From Nematopogon swammerdamellus (taxonomy: Eukaryota; Arthropoda; Insecta; Lepidoptera; Adelidae), in NCBI GenBank assembly GCA_946902875.1, contig OX336345.1, positions 23,467,395 through 23,531,394 on the forward strand: DNA of 64,000 bases. The letters run 5' to 3'. A model generated the notes under the pieces. The model did no database searches, had not been told where the DNA came from, and saw only the letters and a program-made list of their open reading frames with translations. Below, piece after piece: positions 48,701 to 60,700 of the stretch. The position numbers were made by a program, and so were the translations under genes. Position 1 is the first letter of the stretch. Each line of letters opens with the position of its first letter.

Positions 48701-51700
48701 GTTGGCATAATTCGAAAATTTAGTTGGTGTATGGGTCTGCCGGCTACAGCTCTCCAACATGCCGCCCCCTCTCGCAGGCGAGCGCGGTGTCTCTTTTTTT
48801 AATGGAAACTGACACGGTTGGCTACATCACCTACAACATCCGTGATGTCAGCCCATAACACCGGGTGGACTAGGTGCCATGTCAGGTGCTTCCCTTCGGT
48901 CGTGCCGGCTACACTGAACTGGACGGAAAACACAAACCATTTACACAGCCGTTTGACAGTGTTGTTCCGCTCGCAGCTCCGCTCACAAGTTAGAACGCGG
49001 GGCTCACCTCGCCGATGCAGTCTGCGCTGAGGCGCGCGGCGGCGGCGGCGAGCTTGTCCTCGTCGGGCGCGTCGCGCGCGTACTCGTCGTCGTCAGAGTT
49101 GAAGCCGAGCTCCTCCCCGTAGCAGCTGTGCACCTGCGTACGCACACACACACACGTCACTCTCACCAGCTCACCACCGACCGACCCGCCGAGTCACCCA
49201 CACCCTACACTAGGGTTGCCAGACAGTAGCGGCTCCTGGTGCTGAGTACTGGGTTGGTTCTGGCTAAGGATTTACGCATTAATTTATTTCTACCACAATG
49301 AGTTCAAAAACTGAAAGACCATAATATTCCCTTTTGCTGTCTTTAAGTACAAACTTGGTTTGGCGGCGCCAACCTAGCCAACTTAAAGGAATCGCCGCTG
49401 TTGCCAGATCAGAGATGCGCATTTTCTGGACATGATCTTAAAATTTCGGGATTTTACGATTTAAGTCGGGACAAATAAATAAAACTAATAAAAATACATT
49501 TTTAAAATACCATCGCGCTCGCGTGCGATGGCGGCGGCGGCGGCACATGGGCTAGGTAGGCTAGGCTAAAGCAAACGCTACTTTCAACTGGACGGAGGAC
49601 TTAATTTTGGCGGGACAATTTTTTCCAAAGCGGGACTCGGGACAAAGAGTAAATTTTCTGGACAATCCCGCTCAGTCCCGGCCACCTGGCAACCCTACGC
49701 TCCACGCTGATCCGCCTGTATGTATTACTCATTGGTCAGCGTCGAGCAGCTACGCGGCCTCACTCTACAATCAGTCTTGCTATCAAATAAAAAACTATTT
49801 AAAAAAATATAAAAACCGCCTTCAAAAATGTATGACATAAAAAAAAATCGAACCCTAGAGTTGAAGGCGGTCGGTTATTCTTGCTTGCTTTAGCACCGCC
49901 TTCAACTCTAGGCTTCGATTTTTTTTTATTTCATACATTTTTGAAGGCGGTTTTTATATTTTTTTAAATAGTTTTTTATTTCAGTTTTTTTAGTAATTTT
50001 TTAGCTATTAAGTACTCGGCGCAATGGCCTAGCGATTCCGCCTAGCTTTTCAATCCGATCTTGACCAAATTAAAATGGGACCACACGGGAAGCACCAGCT
50101 TTCAAATAAAAAAAGAATTTTCAAAATCGGTTCACCCAGTCGAAAGTTCTGGGACAAAAAAATAAAAAATAAAATACAGTCGAATTGATAACCTCCTCCT
50201 TTTTTTGAAGTCGGTTAAAAAGAAAAAGAAAAAGCCTCTGAGTTAGCCCACTACTCAAATGTGCCGTGTAAAAGCACAGCTGCGTACGAACAACTTCAAG
50301 CAAGAGGAACGGGGTTGTGCTGTGCAGTTGGTCCGCAACTAACTTCACGGAGAGAGGGCCGCTCGGCGCGGAACGGCCGCGCTCTCGGTGCCGGCTAACG
50401 CGGGAATGGAGTTAATCTACATTAATATTGGGAGGAAGTAGCTAATTGGTCCCAGCAGCAGTTGATGTCAAACAAACGCCACTACAGTGTAGTCTACTCT
50501 AACTAATTGATTTCAAGTAAAATTGTATTAGGTAAGACGTCCCTCACACACACACACAGAGAGAGAGATCAGATATTTTCAGACAGTTTTATAAAATAAC
50601 TATCAAAAAGTAGGAAATGTGACATCAATCACTCATGCAGTATAAATAAGAAATACGAAGAAACAATTATGTACCCGCTGCAGGCAGGCTGCACGTGGCG
50701 TTAGGTAAAGAGAGAGAGAGAGCGCGCGCGATAGAGTGATAGCGAATCGGTGAGAGAAAAAAAGGGAGTATGATTTTATGATTTGAAGTTGAGAGTTAGG
50801 GCCCCTGAGCGACGACCCAAATTGATCTATTGCGATCTCTCAATAGTCCGGACAAAATGATATCAAGCAGCAAGTAAGGCACGCAAGCCCACCTGCCGCC
50901 TGACTCCGCGGAAGGATCGTGCCAAGGTGAGAGGTGGATACCCTGTCGCCCGCACGGCACGAATGCACGAGGAGAGATGCAGTGGGGCTATTCTTTTTAA
51001 GGACCGACCTCACACTGTACGAAGTTTCATGATCGAATGTAAAGTATTTATTGCATAAGTATGCAATTTTTTTCTATCGAGAAAATGTAATGGAACCATG
51101 TTTTCGTCAAACATAATATCTAGCATTAGTACTCAACTCTAACATATATTTATTTCAGAGTGATTGTTGCATTATTGTTGATATAACAGAGGGACATGCG
51201 AAGCAATGTGAGGAGGTATTACAGACTCTTAATACAGAATAAATAAAAAATGGTTAATCGCACCCAGCGTGTTGCTCGCAGCAAGCCGAACAGCGTTGAA
51301 TAGACTATTTAAATGTATGATTCCAGCATTTCATTAAACGCTATTCAAATTTCGACATTCGGAGAATGTTTCTCATTCACACTACTGTGCATGTGTGCTC
51401 ACATTTCTTACAAATACTTGATTTAGCAATAGAGGGCGCCACATGTCGCGTGATCAAATTTAACTTTCTTTTTTTTCTGCTAAGTTTGGCATAAACTAAC
51501 ATTAGACTAAAAAGTCATATAACTCTACCAACACTTTTAGACCAATGGCATTAGTGTTAGTTAGTGAGTTAGTGTGCGTGAACGCCACTGCGGTGCTCGG
51601 CACACTATAGATGCACTCAGCACTTGTACATATTATCACTAACACTAATGCCATTGGTAGCGTTATACATAGAAATGATATATTTAGGTTTCTTTCTGTT

Positions 51701-54700
51701 TTTATTTTGTTGATGCTGCATGCATGACGAAAAAGTTTACGTGCATACCTTCATCTGCTGCTTCACCGTTCGGAACCGGTGTAAAACTGTAGGTCCCTTC
51801 CCTTGCCCCTTACTAGGTGGTAGGCTCAATTTGTAGCCGACTGGGTTGCTACCACCGAACTGGATGTAAGATGGCCGCATAGCAACCTCGGTTGTGTTCT
51901 CCTCTAGTCCAGTATAGCCAGCAATCCAGGGAAGTCTGCGGTATGGCACCTACCTTCTCGGAGGTGATATTGGCTGGTCGGAGCATGCGCTTTGGCCCCT
52001 CCAACACAGCCACCCATACCGGATTACATAAAAAAAAATGCATTCTTATTTTAATTTGTAATTATTTGGTATCGTTTTACCTACTATGCTCATATAGGTC
52101 ATAAAATAAAACAAAAGGGTTTTTTTTAATAAAAAGCGCGACATGAGTGGCACCGAGCTACCCATAATGTGTCTAATGACGCCCATTGACATTCAGTTCC
52201 ATTAGTTATTAATGCAAGTCCGGGAGCATGCTCTGGCTTTTCTTAACATTTGTAAACGACCGGTTGTAGTCGAAAACGGTCTTCGGTTGGCCAGAGCCAA
52301 AATAACGAAGAGATCTCACCCACTGCCAGATCTCCTGGCTGCTCATCTGTTGGTCCATGAGTGCGTTCTGCCAGACGCGGAAGAGCATGAGGTACGCCTT
52401 GTCCCGCCCCGAGAACGACGTGAGGAAGTTCTTCTCCGTGTCCGTGCACACCAGGATCGCGTTCGGTATCACCAGCGCCGTCTGAACACAACAGCTTTGT
52501 TAGCCTCGATAACTCAGTGGTGCAGACAGTCAACTGTCGCTATTGAATGTTAAGCAACGCTGGGCGCGGTCAGTACTTGGATGGCTGACCGCTGACCGTT
52601 GGAGGCTGACCGAGGTTCGGATCAGTGATCGAGGCTTATTCCCTAAAAGCGAGGGACATTGGCAATCAAATTACATTGTTGATATCTAGATTTTTTACTC
52701 CAAATGACCTGGGGAATTCACGTTCTACGGACGTTCACGTTTTACGGATAGTTTTACGTGGAACCCGAATCACGGTCAGCCAGTGTTTTAGAGATGTTAT
52801 GTATGCCAGCACTTCTGTCACTAGACTTGTGCTTTTCAGGGTTCCGTATCCGTAACGAAGTCTATTAAACCTATGACGTCTGTCTGTCCGTCCGTGCGCT
52901 GTATCTTTTGAACCGTAATATCTTTTATTAATTATTATTAGTGTTGTAACGAATGCCTATTTTTCCACAATCGCGAATACGAATGCGAATACGAATATTC
53001 CAAAATGATATTCGCGAATACGAATCGGTCTAAACGGCTATGTAAATAGTTTGTGTTTTCCGACCAGTTCAGTGTAGCCGGCACGATCAAAGGGGGAAGC
53101 ACTGACATGGCACCTAGTTCACCGCGGTGTTATGGGCTGACATCACGGACGTTGTAGGTGATGTAGCCAACCGTGTCAGTTTCGATAAAAAAAATTTTTT
53201 TTTACTGTGAACGGACAACAGCTAGTCGTACACAATATAATCCTCAGGAGATGCGGCAAAAACCACAAGCGAGTCGGTTGAATCAGCATAGCATTTTCAA
53301 ATATTCAGATGGATTCCTGGACACTTTACTTCTTCCTTGGACTAAATCAAAATACATAATATCAAAAGCAAACTGGAGCAACTCACCGACATGAAAATAT
53401 TAATTGCTACTAAAGTTCTAAGTAGAATAAAATTTTTTTTTATTAGGACGACAACTTTACTATCCGCAAGAAAATAATAGGAGCGGGGAGGTTGAGGTGA
53501 GTGCAGCGGGAGCGGGTGCGGTGCACAGGAACGCGGCGCGAACCAATAGCAGCCGGCCGGCGGGGGTTCTGGCCGAGGTGCGCGGGGCTTTGGAATTTGG
53601 AAAAAGCCAATCACAACACACGGACACTCCGGAAATCCTTGATGTGTCTGCCTTGCAGTACGGCTTGTGATTGATTGCTTCATTTTCTATGAAAAGAAAA
53701 TGCTACATGCTCAAATTTTCTAAATATTTTGCAAACTACGTTACAAGTCCGTTACATTTTTAGAGTGGCCACTCGCTAGTCCCGACCTCGATTAACACCC
53801 TCCTCTACTGCCGATGGGCCCGGATATGTTCGGTGAAGCCATCGCAAGCTTAGATCCACACCTTCCTATGATCTAAATAGAAAAAAGTACTATCCTACGA
53901 TGAAGTCAGAAAAAGTAAATTTTGCTACAAAACTATACAACTTCAATCAAATCTTTTTGCAGAGTTTTACTCAAAAACTTCACATTACAATAGCGCTGTT
54001 ATTATAGCATTAGATTCAGCAACACTTTGAGATCGTTTTAGGATATAAACCACGTGCGTCCGCCAGCGTTAAAGTAGCGCTACCATACAAATGTGAGTAT
54101 TTTTCGAAGAAATTGAGTTTAGTTGAATTCTGTTTATATAGAAAATGAAATTGAAGCGAGCGAAGCCGCGGGCATAAGCACCAGGGAGGGTTTCCGAGCA
54201 CCCGAAGGGGAAAAAAAGGGCAATAATAGAATAGTTTGTTAGTGACCTTCTCCTTGGTGATGGCGGTGACATCCTTCCAGCGCAGGCACATGGAGGTCTC
54301 CCAGCCGAAGATGTTGGCGTAGAAGCTGAGGTGGTTCTGCGACACGTACAGCCGCCCGTGCGCCAGGATGTCCTTCTGCAGCGCGCACGAGTAGTCTGCG
54401 GCACGACACAACACACCACTACTTACTGCGACCCGACACACCACACCACAACACTACTTACACCTGCACATTATACATACAGGTGCCCCAGACGGAGCGC
54501 GTCATATTACCACCACAACATTCCTTTGTTTTTGAGGATTTTAAGTGGCAAGATGGGGCGACAAAAGCACTTTGTCGTAATATAATGATTTTTTTTCAAC
54601 ACTACTTAAAGGCTGCAATATGCAAATTTTAGGAGAAAACGAGATTTTTGCAATTTTGAAAAATTTATTTCAGAGAAACCAGGCCTCACAGTGTCTAATT

Positions 54701-57700
54701 TTCTTAACAATTTCTTCTAAAAAACGTAATTTATGGTCCTCTGTCCTGTTTTTTTTTTTTTTGGCAAAAGTTACGTGTTATTATAAGAAATAAATCACTA
54801 AGCATGTTATTATAATTCATAACATACTTTTATTGAAAAGATGAAAGAAAATCCAATTGAAAAATATGAGTATTTGGCAATATGCTCAAACTTCCGTCTT
54901 GGAGAGCATTCTTGATGGCAAAATATATATTTGAATGACGAACCATACTGAATATGCATATGTCTCAATGTAATATTGTTATTGTTGTGTGTTCTTTATG
55001 GCGAAATAAATATCTGAATCTGAATCTGAATGTGAACCTGAGCGGTCTGCGTTTTGCAATGTTTGAAAGTGAAACAGTGAGTGTGGCTAGATTCTACACA
55101 GTAGCTTGTTGAGTTAGTGTGCGCGCGAGCGTACCGACGATGAGCCGCTCCTCGTCGGGTAGATCCCTGAAGAGCCGCTTGAAGTCGTCGGAGCGGCTCT
55201 TGTAGGTGGGGTAGAGGGCGCTGTACCAGCTCTTCTTCTTGGCGCGCGGCCCGGCGCCCGCGCCGCCCCGCAGCACCACGCCCAGCTCCAGCTGGCTGCC
55301 CAGGGACACCGTGTCCGCCGCGGGGCTCGACCCCGACAGCACGCACGCGCCGCCATCGCTCTGTAGGTCAGGGGCGCAGACTTTTAGAGATCCTCGTGGG
55401 TGCTCATGCAATTAAAATTTTTTTTTGTAGCCACTTGTTTTAAATTTTTTTTTTTATGGAACCTGACACGGTTGGCTACATCACCTACAACATCCGTGAT
55501 GTCAGCCCATAACACAGGGTGAACTAGGTGCCATGTCAGTGCTTCCCTTCATTTCATGTCGGCTACACTAAACTGGACGGAAAACACGAACTATTTACAT
55601 AGCCGTTTCGACCAACGTTTCGTTCAGTGCGGTGGTACCACCGGCCGGGATAAACCCTACCACCTAGTAAGCTAAGAAGGGAAGGGACCTACAGTTTAAC
55701 GTGGAATCCGAATAAATAATAGGAAGGTGTGGATCTAAGCTTACGATGGCTTCACCGAACATATCCGGGCCCATCGGCAGTAGAGGAGGGTATTAATCGA
55801 GGCCGGGACTAGCGAGTGGCCACTCTAAATTTCCCGCGCATGCTTCACGTTTCGCTTCAAGCCCTCGTCAGCTAGTCTGCGTTGACTAGGACGCGGGGAA
55901 ACCACCAGTCCCGCTCTCGACCTCCCTCTCTCTACCTATCCATATTCTGTAGGATGCTTCCAGTGACGTTTTCGAAGCTCTCTCCATATATGAGCTTAGC
56001 GTCGATCTTGGGAGCCCTAGATTCTTGAAGAGACTGTAGAGCGACTTCGCTGGTAGTCCCCTTGCTCCGACTTCCACAGCGTAGAGATCAGTCTTGAATC
56101 CGTTTCTCACAATCCGGTCTACTAAGTTGCAGTACTTGTTAAGTTTCATGTTGTGGTCCTTCGGTATGTTACTTTCCCATGGAACTGTAAGTTCAACAAG
56201 TACTACATGCTTTGTCGCTTTTGAGAATATGAGTATATCCGGTCTTAATGCTGTGGTACAGATTTCCGAAGGCATTTGGTTGGAAGAGAAGAAAAGAAGA
56301 TACGTATAAAATCCTAGATTGAACAATCATCAGCATCATCAGCGTGTTGCCGCCCACTGCTGGACATACGCTCCCCCAATTTTTTTCTAATTCTCCCTGC
56401 GGCACCCGGCAGCGTGGATTCGCAAAACATTCGCACAATGTTTTGTATTTCACGCCGCATTTACATATTCGCACCAATGTACTTACGCATGTAGTGCTCC
56501 TGTATTCTATTGCATGCATGGTATTGAATAATATAGGAGTACTATAACGTTCATTATTCGCTGCGCCACACTCGTGCGAATGTGTAAAGGCTTGCAGGAA
56601 GGAAATAAGGCAATTTTATCGTAGCTCAAATCCGATTACTAATCAGTTATATCTATCGTCGTGGGTGCTCCGCACCCACCACTCACCGCTCGTGGGTGCT
56701 GGATCCCCCGAGCACCCACGGAGTCGGCGCCTATAGGTCGCACACAATACATTAGGCGCGTGCGGGGCAAGCTACACGGCCACACGGAGAGTCTGCGTAC
56801 AACCGGTGTCGTCAGTTGAGAGCGGCGGGTGGTGGGGCCGCGAAGGTGATGTCGGAGCATGCGTTTTGGCCCCTCTTGACTCGGCCACCCGTATCGGATC
56901 GCATAAAATAAATGTTCGAATAATACATTGCGATTAGGTGCGAGTGAGAAGGAGCTAGCACAAACAAGAGCAACTAGTTCAACAACAGCAAGTGGGCAGG
57001 AGGTGTACCGTGTGGGGCCGGTACTCTAAAAGAATAGCCCCACCGCATCTCTCCCCGTGTACGTCGTAAAAGGCGACTAAGGGCGGCGGTCTGCAGACAC
57101 CCCGGTCGACTTGTGGCTTTCATGGAAGACATAGGCTGTCTGGGGTAGCTGGAGACTGCGGGGTTTTTCACGAAGGTCCCCAATCAATCGGGATTAGTTT
57201 GCAGGCCTAGAGCCAACCCCGAACCAAACACAACAACAACAACGTGGGCAGGATGTACCTTGTCGTCGGGTGACTCCGGGATGGTGGGCTCGAGGGCGTG
57301 GCGGCACGGCGACGGCGAGCGCGACACATTCCTACACACACACACACACGTCTCCGTTACACTCACTATACACACAGATAAACTGAACACTGGCAGCCGA
57401 GGTACTGCCGCTGCACAGAGGAAGGAGTATAGAGGAGTTGCTGACAGCTATCATTTCTAGTAAAACATGATGCGCCATGACTAAAACAGTGGTAATAATG
57501 CAACTCATGTAATAACAGGCATCTATTCTATTTCAGTATGAAACTGAAAAAAAAAACATATATTTTATAATTAAAAGTTCTACCAGGGTTCTATCTAATA
57601 GATTATATGTAATTAATTACATATCTGCTACACTAATAAACATTATTTATTGTCTATTTAACTTGGTTTCCACAGCCCAGTAATCCAACTGCACCTGATA

Positions 57701-60700
57701 ATGAGCAAGCTCAGTAAAACTATTATTAACAAAACAATTAACTTGAGCAAGGTCACAATAAATAGCATAATGCTTTTATAATGGAGCAGAGCGGAGTAAG
57801 CGAGTGTGGCTCCACTCGCTAATGAGTACATAGTTGTAAATTGTATTGAAGATGAATTTTTCTTCTGTATTTCTGTGGAATTGTGTGGCATTTTTCTTCT
57901 AGATTTGAATTTGAAAGATTATTTACGCACCGTGGCACGTCACCACTGAAACACTTCGACACATACCAACAGTGACGGAATAAGAAAACGCTTTGAGCCT
58001 TTTCTCATATTTGTATAATTATATAATATAGCACAGTGTGGGGTCAGTACGTTTTTTTTTTTTTTATGGAAACTGACACGGTTGGCTACATCACCTACAA
58101 CGTCCGTGATGTCAGCCCATTACACCGGGTGAACTAGGTGCCATGTCAGTGCTTCCCCCTTTGATCGTGCCGGCTACACTGAACTGGTCGGAAAACACAA
58201 ACTATTTACATAGCCGTTTAGACCGACGTTTCATTCAGTGCGGTGGTACCAACCCGGGCGGGTTAAACCCTACCACCAAGTAAGATTAGGAGACTTAAAA
58301 AGAATAGCCCCACTGCATCTCTCCCCGTGCATGTCATAAAAGGCGACTAAGGGATAACGACGAGATGCCGTGCTAAAAGGCGACAGACTAGCCACCTAGG
58401 CACGGTCCTTCCACCGAGTCATGCAGCAGGTGGGTCTTCGTGCCTTAGTTGCTGCTTGATAGGTTATCTTCTCCAAAAACACTTTGCGAAATGTGGTGGT
58501 CGGTGTTGTGCTGTAATTTACAGTCAGGGATACAGTGTGCGGTGCGTATGTATGTATGTATTTCTCCAGCCAATGTTAAGTCCAACTGACAATCTCCTAA
58601 ATTGACACATCTGTGCAATGATTGATCAATGCAAGAAAAAATAGTGGGTTTGTGTTGCAAGCAGCGCTTGAGTTTACCCCTGACTGACTGACTCACCGGC
58701 CAGCGCTCACCGCTCGCTCACCGCGACACACCGCGCGCTGTTGCAGCGCGCTGCAGTGACAATGAAGCGAGCGAACGCGCCCCCATTACATAACGTGCAC
58801 ATTATCATTTCATTGAGTGCAACCAGCGTGACCGACACTCGGCCAACACTCGCCTAGTACTCTCAGAATTTTTAAATCGCTAAGTACTCATAGCTTTTCC
58901 TATAATGTTCAATGAATTATTCATATTCTTGTTTTTTTTCCTTATTATATCAGAATTTGTCATAGATGGTGGTGGGGAACAAAATATTTCTTTTTTATCG
59001 AAGTATTAAACATGTATTTACACTTTTTATTTAATTTGAAAATTTTAAACAATAACTTTGGAATCTACAAATCAATTTGAACGATGTATCACCTGCCAAG
59101 TAAGTAGTAGACTCCTAGACCCCTGTTGTCGGGCTGCTGGATCTGGTGCTGGTGGTGGGAGATGACGCCCGAGAAGGAGAGCGCCTGGCTGATGCTCTGA
59201 GGGCTACCGAGCGGTGCTACAGGGAGGGAGGAGGGGGCGCGGAGGGTGTAGTAGTACACTCGCCTGTTGTCGGGCTGCTGGATGTGGTGCTGGTGGTGGG
59301 AGATGACGCCCGAGAAGGAGAGCGCCTGGCTGATGCTCTGAGGGCTACCGAGCGGTGCTACAGGGAGGGAGGAGGGGGCGCGGAGGGTGTAGTAGTACAC
59401 TCGCCTGTGGTCGGGCTGCTGGATGTGGTGCTGGTGGTGGGAGATGACGCCCGAGAAGGACAGCGCCTGGCTGATGCTCTGAGGGCTACCGAGCGGTGCT
59501 ACAGGGAGGGAGGAGGGGGCGCGGAGGGTGTAGTAGTACACTCGCCTGTTGTCGGGCTGCTGGATCTGGTGCTGGTGGTGGGAGATGACGCCCGAGAAGG
59601 AGAGCGCCTGGCTGATGCTCTGAGGGCTACCGAGCGGTGCTACAGGGAGGGAGGAGGGGGCGCGGAGGGTGTAGTAGTACACTCGCCTGTTGTCGGGCTG
59701 CTGGATCTGGTGCTGGTGGTGGGAGATGACGCCCGAGAAGGAGAGCGCCTGGCTGATGCTCTGAGGGCTACCGAGCGGTGCTACAGGGAGGGAGGAGGGG
59801 GCGCGGAGGGTGTAGTAGTACACTCGCCTGTTGTCGGGCTGCTGGATGTGGTGCTGGTGGTGGGAGATGACGCCCGAGAAGGACAGCGCCTGGCTGATGC
59901 TCTGAGGGCTACCGAGCGGTGCTACAGGGAGGGAGGAGGGGGCGCGGAGGGTGTAGTAGTACACTCGCCTGTTGTCGGGCTGCTGGATCTGGTACTGGTG
60001 GTGGGAGATGACGCCCGAGAAGGAGAGCGCCTGGCTGATGCTCTGAGGGCTACCGAGCGGTGCTACAGGGAGGGAGGAGGGGGCGCGGAGGGTGTAGTAG
60101 TACACTCGCCTGTTGTCGGGCTGCTGGATGTGGTGCTGGTGGTGGGAGATGACGCCCGAGAAGGACAGCGCCTGGCTGGTGCTCTGAGGGCTACCGCGCG
60201 GTGCCACAGGGAGGAAGGAGGGGGTTCGGAGGGTGTAGTACACTCGCCTGTTGTCGGGCTGCTGGATGTGGTGCTGGTGGTGGGAGATGACGCCCGAGAA
60301 GGAGAGCGCCTGGCTGATGCTCTGAGGGCTACCGAGCGGTGCCACAGGGAGGAAGGAGGGGGCTCGGAGGGTGTAGTACACTCGCCTGTTGTCGGGCTGC
60401 TGGATCTGGTGCTGGTGGTGGGAGATGACGCCCGAGAAGGAGAGCGCCTGGCTGATGCTCTGAGGGCTACCGAGCGGTGCTACAGGGAGGGAGGAGGGGG
60501 CGCGGAGGGTGTAGTAGTACACTCGCCTGTTGTCGGGCTGCTGGATGTGGTGCTGGTGGTGGGAGATGACGCCCGAGGAGGACAGCGCCTGGCTGATGCT
60601 CTGAGGGCTACCGCGCGGTGCCACAGGGAGGAAGGAGGGGGTTTGGAGGGTGTAGTACACTCGCCTGTTGTCGGGCTGCTGGATGTGGTGCTGGTGGTGG

